A program made the translations under genes and the position numbers. A stretch of 64,000 nucleotides of DNA from Plutella xylostella (Eukaryota > Arthropoda > Insecta > Lepidoptera > Plutellidae). Shown in pieces: positions 23,401 through 33,982 of the stretch. The DNA is taken from NCBI RefSeq assembly GCF_932276165.1, contig NC_063998.1:9126501-9190500 (forward strand). Reading direction: 5' to 3'. Every line of letters starts with the position of its first letter. Position 1 is the first letter of the stretch. The notes below the pieces were generated by a model, which saw only the letters and a list, made by a program, of their open reading frames with translations, had not been told where the DNA came from and searched no databases.

Positions 23401-24723
23401 TATTTTTTAATTTACTATTAAGAAAACCAAATGATTTGGCATGTAAAACAAATCATTATAATTTTGGTTGTTAATTTATCTGACTATTGCTTTTTTCTAC
23501 CTATACGAGTGATAAAAGTATATTTGATTTAATTGTACGTGTTTTAATAGACTTTTAATACCAGAAAATAGCAAAACCAAGCATTTAAAATAAATTCCCA
23601 TTTCCCGGGAATTCCCGGGAAATCAAGAAAAAAATTCCCGTTTCCCGGGAACAGAAAAAAGTCGGGAAAAACGAAACCCTAGTATATATACAATATGTAC
23701 ATACATTAGAGGAAGACTAGAGAGATACACGTAGCCGGCAAGAATCGATTAAGTAGGTAAGTTTTGTACTTATACTTATAGAATATTTTTGCAATATTCA
23801 TCGATAAATACTCAAAGTAGACCTTAGTGAGCTTTATAATTATGCTGCATATAGTTAACTAGGCATAATTAATAATGAGCCATTAATAGAGACCTTTGCG
23901 CATTGTGGTGATATCTCCAGTAGATAAATAAGTAGAGTATTTATCTCGACTCCTTCCTGCGTAGATTAAAACTATTATATTTTTATTTACTACAAACAAA
24001 AATTAAAAATTCCCAAAATACAGGATGTGCTGTGATATGCACAGACTACCGCAATTGTTATTCTACGAAAACCACAAGGTTCGCACTCAGAATTGATATC
24101 TAAATGTTGTTTACGTTCAACAAAGTGGCTATAGATTGTTAAATTTAATTCGCTGAATGGTGTGAAAACACTTTTTGTCGGATAATTCACGATAAACAAG
24201 CTTTACAACAACTAATTTCTAGGTCAAACGACTAACAACTACAGAGACACAGGGTCATAAACCCGAACCAAGCGACGTCGTCGGCTAACCGGCGAATCTT
24301 CATAGGTTACTGTTACGATATAAATATTTATAAACTTTCCTTTTCCTAACAATAGGCACCAGACATGACCGAAATAAAACGACTTATTTACATTTCACTT
24401 TTTGACACCTTGTAACAAATCCGAGTTCCAAAGTTTACTTTTAATTCTAACAACTTCCTTTCAAAACACGCTGTAATGGACGCCCATTAGCGCAATCTTA
24501 TCAATAACAACAAGACCACTTTCCAATTAAAGTTAAAAAGTAAAGAAACACTTCGAAATCTAAACGTGAAACCGCCAAAACTGAAGACCGAAACAAACAA
24601 AAAAAAAAACAAACCGTAACCGCGTAAATAGGTGACACAGATTAAAAAGTAAAATTCGAAAATGGAACACTTTCGCCGGAGCGCGCGCACTTACTTCCAA
24701 GTACTCTCCACGGTGGCCGACAT
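14488..24723 (-). CDS. Gene B: four-transmembrane family protein with a remote first exon
   Basis: Five exons on the minus strand: 24723-24695 (29 nt, MSATVESTW plus two bases), 17030-16931, 15925-15767, 15303-15174 and 14579-14488; 169 aa. Exon 1 joins exon 2 in frame (AA|G) through a strong GTAAGT donor across a 7.66-kb intron. Exon 2 carries the family motif LTRCCFCVPLRRG. Exon 3 ends ALHK at a phase-0 donor, exon 4 is 130 nt and ends in phase 1, and exon 5 gives TM4 plus a short tail ending KYVREDA. Membrane segments fall at about residues 35-60, 72-95, 103-122 and 128-158. The first exon is the weakest element: it is supported only by frame, donor quality and the lack of an ATG in exon 2. 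The large intron contains LINE and MITE insertions. Confidence 0.8.
16623..16770. mobile_element. MITE family M, copy 3
   Basis: The ends CCTAGTTTCACCATAG.. and ..TATGGTGAAACTGGGG are good inverted repeats. Inside are subterminal GTTAGATCAT/ATGATCTAAC and the TCTTGACAGATATGTC word found, inverted, in the other copies. It lies in intron 2 of gene B and abuts a separate hairpin at 16777. Confidence 0.8.
16777..16864. ncRNA. 88-nt hairpin, miRNA-precursor-like or tiny foldback element
   Basis: The 35-nt arm starting ATTCTGAACGGTTCATCAAC pairs with the 3' arm with only three mismatches, around an ~18-nt loop. It lies in intron 2 of gene B, so it would be transcribed with the gene. Size and shape fit a pre-miRNA, but a short palindromic MITE is equally possible, especially beside MITE M copy 3. 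No mature sequence can be named. Confidence 0.35.
21741..21782 (+). repeat. LINE-like 3' tail with (ATTGT)n
   Basis: CAAATAAAGTTTATTGTATTGTATTGT, a polyadenylation signal running into a pentanucleotide repeat. A reverse-orientation relative (CACTTTATTTG preceded by ACAATACAATAC) is at about 25.22-25.27 kb. No coding part is attached. Confidence 0.45.
22010..22400 (+). pseudogene. RTE-type LINE reverse transcriptase C-terminal remnant
   Basis: Split between frames, the translation reads EMRMLRWMCGVTRKDRIRNE, then SMKVAPIVEKMKSH, then VLEMRPEGRRKRGRPRKTW, then RECGVNEDMIEDRVKLRDM. This is the familiar C-terminal region of RTE-like non-LTR elements in insects. Several frameshifts and an in-frame stop show it is dead. 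It is strongly 5'-truncated and lies in intron 1 of gene B. Confidence 0.8.
22594..22784. mobile_element. Foldback MITE with ~55-bp arms
   Basis: The left arm runs from GTGCAGCGATCACAGGATTC through TACTATTTTCGAAACTACTC to ACATATGGAAAAA. The right arm is its inverted match with only a few mismatches. The enclosed spacer is about 80 bp and non-coding. Short ORFs called across it are chance. Confidence 0.75.
23147..23681. mobile_element. hAT-type MITE (8-bp TSD GTATATAT)
   Basis: Terminal inverted repeat TAGGGTTTCGTT at the left and AACGAAACCCTA at the right. The copy is flanked by the exact 8-bp duplication GTATATAT (23139-23146 and 23682-23689). Subterminal TTCCCGGGAATTCCCGGG motifs are repeated at both ends, as binding-site repeats would be. 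The interior is AT-rich and non-coding. The 8-bp duplication is the hAT hallmark. Confidence 0.85.
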
Positions 24724-27700
24724 GCTGGCTGGATGCACGACCGGGCCGCGACGCGTATCTGCCTCTACTGAGGCAGTCTGGCTTGTCTATGCTCTTGCGC
24801 CACAGACCGCTTGAAGCCTCCTTCGTATTCGTATGTAGTAGGAGCTGATGATACGAGGTTTCCTTTTCTTTTGCAAGCCAGTATTTTCTAAAGGAAGGAA
24901 AAGTTTGGTGGCAGACGGAAAATCGAACAATGAAGTTTGTTACGAAACCATGAGTGAACGAATTACTTACAACTAATCCAAGCACATTGAGTTGCTTTTC
25001 CCTCGAGCTTCGTTTGGCAAGCGCTACACTCAAGATAAACATTGTGATCCATCAATATAAACAGACGGATCACAATATTTATTGACATGAAAGCCTTCGC
25101 CTTTCGCCTTAAATGGTTTTCACGTGGAAATTCGGGGACGGAGAGTAGACTACGTATTAGTCAATCAAAACTGTTAGTTAGCTTACTACAATGCAAAATT
25201 TCATAAAAGTTGGTCCACCGTTTTCCTTATAGCTATTACAATACAATACACACACACACTTTATTTGCACCAAGAACAAAAAAATTACAAAAATTAGTAG
25301 GAAATCAAAATTTTACGAGCGATAGAAAATAAATGAGGAAGCCTTTACTTAACTTTCAATATTGGAGATTCCCGACATAGCAAGAAGCATGGACATTTAA
25401 TTTACTCACATCATAATTATTAGATTATTACATACCGAAATCCTGCTACTCCTTCAGTTCAGATGAACACGATAATCTACCACTTTCTCGACATCACCAA
25501 AGGTTAACTGGTAGAGAATGCTAATTGCTACTAGCATTAAGTTCGCCTTTGTACAATGTTTTTTTATGTGCAATAAAGAATTTATAATAGAACCCCTGGT
25601 CCTCATCTCTGGCTTGCCTTTATTGGTTGTCCAGAGTGAACACTGACGAGGAACAGGATCTCCCACCTCTTGCTTGCCTTTATTGGCTGGCTTGAGTGGT
25701 GTACCGCTAGAGCAGAAATGCTCGGAGGAAGGATGTATATCCAGTAAGTGCTTGTAGAGGTCTTGACCGGCATCCGCGATTGCTCTGAGAGCCTTGGTAT
25801 ACCTCTCCACCCTCAGCACCTCATTCCATGTTGCCCCCTTGTTGCTACGTCACTGTAATGTGCTAGCGACTGTTTTGGGGGCCCATTTAATGTGTGTGCG
25901 AGTCACCCTCTGCCTTTTTATCCGTGTGTGAAACATATAGGTCAGGCAGGGGCCATGGTCCTTCCATAGTCCCAGTTACCCAGTCCATTTAGCACCCCAC
26001 TCCATAACCCTGTACTTATTAGTTTCTCCATATCCTACAATAGTCCTGCACTAACCGGGGATTTTCCTTGGGTTTACTTCTATAGTCTGCACAGGGAAAA
26101 ATCGTCGGTTGGTGTTACATTTCATATAAATTAATGTTGTCAAACGGCCTTCCAAATGCCCAGGACCCCATGGTCCCGAGACGGTAACGACACAACATAA
26201 TAATAATCTACAGAATATTTTCTTCTTTTCGCCATTGAGGACTTTAGTACCATAACTTTAGTACTTAGGTACCTACCTATAAGCTTTACAATTTACTTTT
26301 TATGAAAGTGTTAGTTAATTACGTTGGGTAAATATAGATTTTCTTTATTGCATTATTTTAAAGAGCCAGCACAGCAGTAGTGAAATGCTGAACAATGACT
26401 TATTTACTCAACTGCAGTCAAGGCGAAACTAATTTTCAGTCTACAAATACAATTATTAAAATTATGAGTAAGCAATGAAATTAAAAGAGCATCATGCATA
26501 TTGCAATCAGTCATGCTTCAATAATAAGTAGGTACCTAGTACTTACCCCTATAAAATGGTTTGATAAGTATTTCTTTTATGAATAACATCAAACTTTGTA
26601 TGATAGACCTAATAAAAAAGGAGTACATATGCATATGTCGCAGGCATCTGGTTGAATCACTAGTTAACGCGTTCATTGGATATGCTGACACATAAAAAGA
26701 CTACACATAATCGACTCCCCCTTTTCCAGTTAACAGGTTTAAAAAGTATCCAAAGAGCCATTTTCCTACTAGCAGCAGCTCTATACACATGTCTGTAATT
26801 CGCGCAGTAATTATGAGATGCTTGAGTCGTGGTCGACCACAGTCATAGATGTGCCAGAAGCCACAACCTACGACTACTTAGGGTATAACTCTTATAACTC
26901 AACCAACATCACGTCCCGCCTTATTTTCCAGGTTTGGAATGGTTACCACTATCTGTTATAATTTTAAAGTTGTTAATTCATATCCACCATCTGCAAACAC
27001 ACATGCCCTAAGCAGCTCTAGCTTTTTGTTGGTATCAATAACAAGAACACTTCCAGAAATGGTCCAGTCCTGTTGGATTTAATCAATTATTATGTTTGGA
27101 CAATGGACATGGCATAAAAGTTGAATTATTAACAGATTGACACCTTTAGTATAGGTACATAATATGCTGCAACTGGTCTTCTACTACATAACTACCAGAA
27201 CAAAGGAGCTGGATAACACTATAACGTAGCGTTTTTTTTCTTTGTGGATAACACCGTGAGAATACGCCTCAACAAGTTATGTTATTTACTATTGCAACAG
27301 TCACAAGTGTAAGTATCCATGGCAGTGTATGTAATTACCAGAATAGGCACTCTTTAGCCGAGCGCCTGTAAAGCACTATGGGAAAATTCAACAGTAAATT
27401 ATGCAAAAAAGTGGGGCATCCCACAAGCCCACAACACTATATGGGAGGAAAAATAAAAGTTTACCTTAAATGTTTTCAAGGATACTAACTATCTAACTAA
27501 GGTTAGTGCCTCCTTGATGGAAGCGTAAGACGTCCCCTAAAATTTCTTCCATGTATGATGAGAGTTTCTCAGTTGCATCAACATGTCATCAACTAAGACC
27601 ACAAACGTGTAACGAGCCGTTACCAAACCATCCACCGCACCTACCCACATACCGAAGCCACATATAGCACCCAACCCCTACTCTCGGGGAAGGCCAGGCA

Positions 27701-28010
27701 GGTCGATTCGCCCAGGGGTCGCTCCCCGGTGATCCAGACCAGCTCCTGCTGAGCTGCTACATTACAAACGGATGAAACGATACTAAATGATATAAGTACA
27801 GTCGGAATTGTTTTGGAGAGGTCGGCTGTGGTGGACAGGGCATTGTGCCACTCCTTGGAAGAGACCTATGAAAATTAATGATAAATGAAACTTACATAAC
27901 ACAAACAGCAGGAGGTAAGCAGGAGCCCAGAAATAGCACAGAGGTCTCAGCGGCGGCAAATGTCCAGATGTGCAGGTGTACAAGAGAGTCCAGGAGTCCA
28001 GGTGTGCAGG
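24724..28010. other. Intergenic region between genes B and C
   Basis: The stretch next to 24723 is probably the promoter/5' UTR of gene B. 25.22-25.27 kb is a reversed LINE-like tail. 25454-26200 read on the minus strand contains a 121-codon ORF and a CCTTCCAAATGCCC..CCATGG-rich block of repeat-like character that I could not name. 27.6-27.8 kb is GC-richer and unassigned. No family exon was found. Confidence 0.45.
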
Positions 28011-30044
28011 TCACAGAGGCTGCGGGTCGCGATGCGCCATGTACTGCACGCCCGAGGTCTCGCGCAGCTGGTGGATAGTGCAGAACACCAAGTACAGGAG
28101 GTACACGTTCAGACCTTGAAGTAGCAGGAGATAAGATTGTGAATGTTACAATGTCTGGCAATAAATTTTGTTTACCTTTTTTTCTTCTTCTTCCTTGCTT
28201 TATCCTTATATCGGTCGGCATTGTGCGTCATGCCACGCCATTTTACTCTATCCTCTGTCATATCCTCATTCACTCCACACTCATCATGGTGTTCCTTATT
28301 TAAATAAATAAATAAACTAAAAGTTCCACATACTCAAGAAGAAGAAGTACACCACGTTCTCGAGCACGTCGCCCAGGTCGAACAGCAGCAGGTCCAGCAG
28401 CAGCGTCAGCAGCTGGAACCCGCCGCCCACCACCAGGTACAAGCGGAGGAGAGACGCGTTCTTCTGTGGAGAGAGAGGAGATGGGAGACAGTGAGGAAAG
28501 AGATATAATAATAATATGAGGGGAAATCTCACACACCGCCATCAGACCCAAAGCTAGGCAGAGCCTGTAACATGGGTCTCGATTTATATATACAGAGATA
28601 CATAGATACATAGATTTCAGTCACCTTAGACATGCTTACGAAAGAGTCATTATACTCAGGGACAAGGGAGATATATTCAGTACTTAAGTACAAAGCAATC
28701 CGGTCAGGTTCATTGCCATAATCAACAACAACCCGCAACGCAACGTCGGTCTTTGTCATTCCAGCAGTCACAACCCACGTCCCCAATGCTGGGGCACGGG
28801 TCTCCTACCCTAATAGTTCACCACGCTGGCCTTGTGCGGGTTGGTGGACTTCAACACTAGCTTGTGCTGAGGGAGTCGCTACCAACCTTATGTGCGCTGG
28901 CGATGAGGGCGAGGTTCATGGCGACGTCCACGGCGATCCAGGCCACGGTGAGCGGCAGGCGCGCCGGCTCCCGCACCGGGGCTGAGTCCTCGCTGAGCTG
29001 TTCCACCAGCAGGAACACCAGCAGGGGGAAGGCTAGGAGGGAGAGCGTCTGGAAGAGAGAGAATGAGAGATATAGATCTGGGATGGTCTAATTTTCCAAT
29101 TAATAGAATGTGAATAGCTCTGTGACCACACCAGACGCTAAGGAATTTGTACAAAAGTTGTGGTTTGTGCGATCGGATCGCGTTGAATCGTCTGGTGTGG
29201 ATCGGTTAACGATATAAGTAGAGTGCAGTGGGCGCTAAATCTCGTGTTTAATCGTCATTAGCCGATAATCTTCCTCTGTCGTCGTCAGAAAATAGCCACC
29301 AAAATTTGCGACCTTACTTCTTTTACGCTATTCTGTACCGGTCATTGTCTAACCACATAAAACAGACAAGAGCCGCGATTTCGCCATGATCATTTGTGTA
29401 ATTTAACAAATTGTAATTTGAGTACCGCTCACCGTTAAATGTACGTAATGGTCTGTGAATTTGATACGGTTCCCGCGACCCTGACTTGCCTCCTTGCACT
29501 TCCTTGTTAACTTCATACTGTAGTGTCATGTAACACTTGTAGTGTTGTAGATTCAATGTCAAGACATTACGGGAATCAGTCCAGTAGCAGTCCAGCGGGT
29601 GGGAGGACATCCCACGCTACGTTTATTCCTAAAGAAAACGTCCACATTTTTTCAATGGCTTATAAATGATAATGATATAATCGGCCCACTACACTGATGT
29701 CTGTCTCTTTAGTTATCTGATGGATAACCTCATCATAGGAACCCTGCATATAGCTCAATACGTTGGCATTCTGAGTTTCTAAAAACAGCACTTACGATTA
29801 AAATTTAACAATAAACCTATGATCATTACCCTTCTTGAAAAACCTGTGACTAACTAATGCCGTCCTTAACAATATGAAATATAAAAAAACTAACAACAAC
29901 TAAAATACTTAAGTAACTAAAGTCACTAACCAAATTGATGTATCCAAATATAATGATCCCTTTCCGCACTGGGATGCAAAAGCAGCACTTTTTAACTTTT
30001 GGCACTTCAGGCCACGTCACTTGGGTGAGTCTGCTCCTCCACAT
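28011..30044 (-). CDS. Gene C: four-transmembrane family protein
   Basis: Four exons on the minus strand: 30044-29931, 29048-28887, 28463-28334 and 28114-28011; 169 aa, intron phases 0, 0, 1. The N-terminal exon starts MWRSRLTQVTWPEVPKVKK and contains CCFCIPVRKG. It is longer than in paralogues, and an AG acceptor at 30057-30058 (CAG|GTCACGATGTGG) leaves open an upstream non-coding exon. Exon 2 ends SAHK. Exon 3 is 130 nt, as in genes B, G, I and J. The terminal exon reads SLNVYLLYLVFC and ends in a short tail DPQPL. Membrane segments are at about residues 28-52, 70-90, 98-117 and 123-150. A SINE fragment sits about 10 bp beyond the exon 2 donor and an RTE remnant lies in the last intron. Third codon positions are GC-rich against AT-rich introns. 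Confidence 0.85.
28184..28292 (-). pseudogene. RTE-type LINE 3' coding remnant in the last intron of gene C
   Basis: Read on the minus strand: ECGVNEDMTEDRVKWRGMTH followed by a Lys-rich end. It is the same C-terminal segment as at about 22.28-22.40 kb, here without frameshift over about 35 codons. Strongly 5'-truncated. Confidence 0.75.
28745..28876 (-). mobile_element. 5S-type SINE 3' fragment beside a splice donor of gene C
   Basis: It matches the 3' half of the SINE at 12601-13004 in reverse orientation (CCCACGTCCCC..CTGGGGCACGGGTCTCC..CACGCTGGCC..GCGGGTTGGTGGAC). Its inner end is about 10 bp from the donor at 28886 of gene C exon 2. The 5S-like head is missing. Confidence 0.75.
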
Positions 30045-30875
30045 CGTGACCTGCACATCATCACACCCTCACACCACCAGCACTGGGCACCGCTTGTAGT
30101 AGACTGACTGACAGATTGGTAGAGGAATGGCTTCCTCCAAGCCATCCTTACGATATGGATATAATGAGCCTCATCCTGCCTATTAAATACTCGGAGAGAT
30201 TGGATTTAGTTTGTGATGGCGTCGCCGGGCCGTCGCGCTTGCGTATTATTTATTATTCGGTTTAGAATGCAAAGAAACACTTATGTATCTAGACATTTCC
30301 CAGAGGTCGTCTTGGGTAGAACCATCTACCTGTAGGTACTTAGTTAAGTTTCTAAAATAACTATTTCCAAAACTCTCCTATTAGGTACTTACTTAATTTC
30401 ATTTTGTTAACTCGTCTATTCAGAAAACGATAATTTAGCTACCGATGATGTAATCAGCAAACTTCTTCAGCATGTAGGTAGGTAATTGTAAGAACAGCAG
30501 CCGTTAGATTGATTTCATTGATCTGGAACTGACTAGATCAGACTCGATCAGAGCTCAGAATAACCCTGTTGCGTGGATCTAGACCGCCACTTATTCATAT
30601 AGCAGCATAATCTAGTGGTGCGGTGTTGCCCTCACACAATGGCTAGGCGTTAGATACAAATACAAAGCAGCTTTATTTTTATCAAAAGGGTTTATGTCTA
30701 ATAGGAATGAGGATTACAAAGGAATAAAACAATCATGGACTCAGTGTTTTCATACATGATCTACCTTATCATAAAAGTTTATTGATTAGATAAAAACAAA
30801 ATTAGTTATGAAGACTTTAATATTCAGGTGCAGAGTGTTTTGACAACCCTAAACACAGGGTTATCACCAGTAGTT
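30045..30875. other. Spacer between genes C and D
   Basis: Both genes are on the minus strand, so this holds the gene C promoter and the gene D 3' UTR. A minus-strand LINE-like tail (AATAAAGCTGCTTTGTATTTGTA when reversed) is near 30.65-30.68 kb. Nothing else was recognised. Confidence 0.5.
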
Positions 30876-32968
30876 TCAAGCGATGGTGTCGGTGAGCTCG
30901 GCGGTATGATTGACGAAGGAGCGCGGCTGCGCCTGCGCACGCAGCTTGAGCAGCTCACTGCGCACCAGCAGCACCAGGTATACCTGCAGCACTGCATGGA
31001 GGGGAATAAAAGATTATTTAGGTTTTCTTCCTTTATAAAGTTTAGAAGAACTTTCATGCAATAATATATGTATTCAACTATGAAGATAGAGTCTTGATTA
31101 ATTCAGTTACGACAAGACAAACGCAGCGTGGGACGCCCCCCCTATCCGCTGGACCGAGGACCTTAGGCGGGTCGCCGGTACTGGCTGAATGAGGACGGCC
31201 GAGGACCGAGTGTTGTGGTGCTCCTTGGAAGTGGCTTGTGTCCAGCAGTGGATGTTTATTGGCTGATGATGATGATAGTTAAGTTAGTTGATGTAAAGCT
31301 AGTGTGAAGTATGACCGTCCGCTCTAAATGTGTAAATGTTGTGTACATTAGAAAGGGCGTCAATAGTGAGCTCTTCACTCTGCACAACTTTGAGGTCTAA
31401 CTGCTGATAATATCTTACCAAACCCACAGAAGAAGAACGCCGCTTCCAGCACATAGTCAGTAACCCCCTTCTCCTCCTCATCACGCAGCACCAGGAACGT
31501 GAGGAAGGTGGCCAGCGACGTGGACACCGCGTAGTAGTAGTACCCGCGCAGCAGCTGCGGCCACTTCTGTGAAGGATAGGTGGAATGGGGGAGGATATGA
31601 TATACTATTAGGGAGAGGTGGAATTCTTGAGGTTTCTAATGTAATTGGAGATTCAAGGTTTCCAGGATTCGAGGTTTAGGTCTAGTTTCACCATACGCTG
31701 TTAGATCATAACAAGGGATTAGTTATTGGCTTTTGACACATCTGTCAAGAATTTGGATGGAAATGATGAATGTAACAGGGGAGTTAATGACCTAACAGGC
31801 TATGGTGAAACTAGGCATAATTCTAATGAAAATGTAATTGGAGAATCAAGGTTTCGGGCAATATTAATCAGCTTATAAATCGGCCTATAGTCCTAAGGAG
31901 CGACAAATAATTGGGTCCTCAGCTCCTTTATTTGACAAATAACGTATTACAAGGCCTGAGGACTCTCCACGCTAAGCTTGAAAACTGGCAGTAAAGTGGA
32001 AAATTTCAATGGTTAAGGTTATCTGGAAGACATCGATAAGACCGCCTTGGGGAAGTAATTAGGTTACATCTTGTTAATTTTCATATTATTTTTTATCTGT
32101 ATCTGGGGTAATGCGTAGGTAATAAGTCACTTAAACGAACTCATCACCTTCCTATATCTCTCTCATTCCTACATACCATATGAGCCCCGACCAAGAGCAG
32201 CACCAGCGACGCTAGCTCAGCCCCGTACATGGCTCCGGCGACCCAGCCCTCGGCCCTGATGAAGACCCCGTGGTAGACCACCAGCGCCGGCGCTCCGGGG
32301 AACAGGAAGAGGAGCGAGAGCTCCACGATACAGTAGAGCTGGAAGTGAAATGTAGGATTTATATTTCAGGTGTAGTGGAATCAGACAGTCAACTGTTTCT
32401 TTTTTTTTCATTTAAAATGTAGGGACGCTTTACAAGGAGACCTAGGAGCAGGTAAATTTATTTATTTATTTATTTATTTATTAATGAAGCATGGAAAACC
32501 AACAGCATGGAATTATAGATCTAGGAATAGTTAAATTAATAGTAACAAACATGCCAGTTAAAGGTTTTCACATATAGAAACCTTATACTTTACTTTACTT
32601 TACTTTACTTTTAAAAGTGTATCTAAATCGGTATGTAAAGTTATCTTTCGAAAATTTCAGTAGGATTTTAGTGCATTTTTTTACGTATGCAACGATAATA
32701 GGAGACAAGTCAAGAGAAGCTACGATTTTGCTACGAAATTTCGTAGCATCATTTTTGTAGCACTTACTTACTTAATAAGGGTTATTCATATTATGCGAAT
32801 ATTATTACTATGGTCATATTATTATATAAATATTCAGTTAAAAAAATAATATAAAGGAAAGTATACTTAAATAAAACTTACAGAATTCAAGTAACCGATC
32901 GCAATAATCCCCCCTCGTAGCGGCAAGCAGAAGCAAGCCCTCTCAAACTTTGGAACTTCAAAACGCAT
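30876..32968 (-). CDS. Gene D: four-transmembrane family protein
   Basis: Four exons: 32968-32882, 32338-32177, 31566-31419 and 30991-30876; 170 aa, phases 0, 0, 1. Exon 1 (29 codons) begins MRFEVPKFERACFCLPLRGG. Exon 2 contains LVVYHGVF and ends LLLVGAHM, placing the gene with E and F, which share VVYHG/ILYHG and LLLYGAH. Exon 3 is 148 nt, equal to that of F. The terminal exon starts VLQVYLVLLVRSELLKL; a second nearby AG would break the frame, which fixes the acceptor. Membrane segments are at about residues 20-45, 60-83, 92-110 and 118-145. Introns 2 and 3 carry MITE M copy 4 and a LINE remnant. Function is unknown. Confidence 0.87.
31112..31278 (+). pseudogene. Non-LTR retroelement 3' remnant
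   Basis: On the plus strand IRWTEDLRRVAGTG, stop, MRTAEDRVLWCSLEVACVQQ, then GGCTGATGATGATGAT. The R-W-T-x-D-L-R-R-V-A-G segment, the CAGCAGTGG word and the (GAT)n tail are the usual end of a moth LINE family. Related tail fragments lie at about 43.55, 49.65 and 50.0 kb. It sits in the last intron of gene D, antisense to it. Confidence 0.65.
31681..31816. mobile_element. MITE family M, copy 4
   Basis: The best preserved copy: CTAGTTTCACCATACGCTGTT.. at the left and ..AACAGGCTATGGTGAAACTAGG at the right form long inverted repeats. Internal words AACAAGGGATTAGTTATTGG and TCTGTCAAGAATTTGG match copies 1 and 2. It is located in intron 2 of gene D. Confidence 0.85.
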
Positions 32969-33982
32969 TTTAATTTAATGCTCTATTCAGATATAGGTAC
33001 ATACATATGAAATAAAGGTGTCGTTGATAGTTTTTTCATAAAATGCTGAAAAAAAAAAAAGAAAAACCATGAAATGTTAGTCATAATACATCGTTTTTTT
33101 TAAGTCTAGATATAACTTTGACCTTATAAAGAAGTGTGAATTCACAAGATGATTCAGGGTAATTACCTTGTTAAATCCTCGTGGAAAGATTCCTGACGTC
33201 TGGGTAGAACATCCTGAGATCTAGAAGTGTCTAGATAGTTAGATTTACACCGTTTTACTAGCTCACATAAAAAAAACTTGTGATGTGTATACTCTGTATA
33301 CTGTACAGGCACATTCGCTAACTGAGAATTGAATGAATGAATAGTTGATGTTTGTAAATGGATGACCAACAAACAATAAGAAGCAACAAACAATACAGTG
33401 ACTCCATTTTATTTATTAATTTATACTTATTATAACAATCACGATTGCAAATAGGTAGAAGAACAGTCAATGATCAAAGATGTAGCAGTCATCACGAGTT
33501 TCAAATGATTAGCTATTTATTTACATCGTGCATCGAAATTTCCTAACATTTTCATTATTATCTAATTAATTTAATAATACTTCATTACATTCCTAACAAA
33601 ATGCTTAAGTATAGGTACATAATTTATTACATATCTATGCATATCTATCTATATTATACAAGTACAAAAATATCACCTAGGAAACTGAACTTTAAACTTA
33701 ACAATAACGATGCCTATATTATTAATTATCTATTAACTACGTAATCGGGAAAGCACTTAGGGATAATCAAATAATGTATATAATAATTTTTATCAAATAT
33801 TTGATCTAAAATATTTAAAAAAAAACAAGCCACAACTGTAAAAAAAGAATTCTAAACATAAAAAAAAATATAAAAAAAAAAAAAAGATCCCGACGAATTG
33901 AGAACCTCCTCCTTTTTTTGAAGTCGGTTAAAAAGAGCATAGATTTTTGGATTTTCCTTTTAACGTCCAAGTTTGCTCATAT
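32969..33982. other. Spacer between genes D and E
   Basis: Very AT-rich. The 33.80-33.93 kb part has A-runs and AGATCCCGACGAATTGAGAACC..GAAGTCGGTTAAAA, a repeat end familiar in moth genomes. It should include the gene D promoter and gene E 3' UTR. No exon was seen. Confidence 0.5.

Larger units (their letters stand above)
17031..24694 (-). other. Intron 1 of gene B (7.66 kb)
   Basis: AT-rich intron with no recognisable host exon besides those of gene B. Contents from left to right: T-rich and A-rich runs at 19.63-19.80 kb, an (ATTGT)n LINE-like tail near 21.74 kb, an RTE-like LINE coding remnant near 22.0-22.4 kb, a foldback MITE at 22594-22784 and a hAT-type MITE at 23147-23681. Confidence 0.6.

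Noticed and set aside
24560..25042. 160-codon minus-strand ORF near the gene B first exon
   Set aside because: No domain, biased composition, and it overlaps the proposed 29-nt first exon in another frame. Better explained as 5' UTR/promoter DNA.
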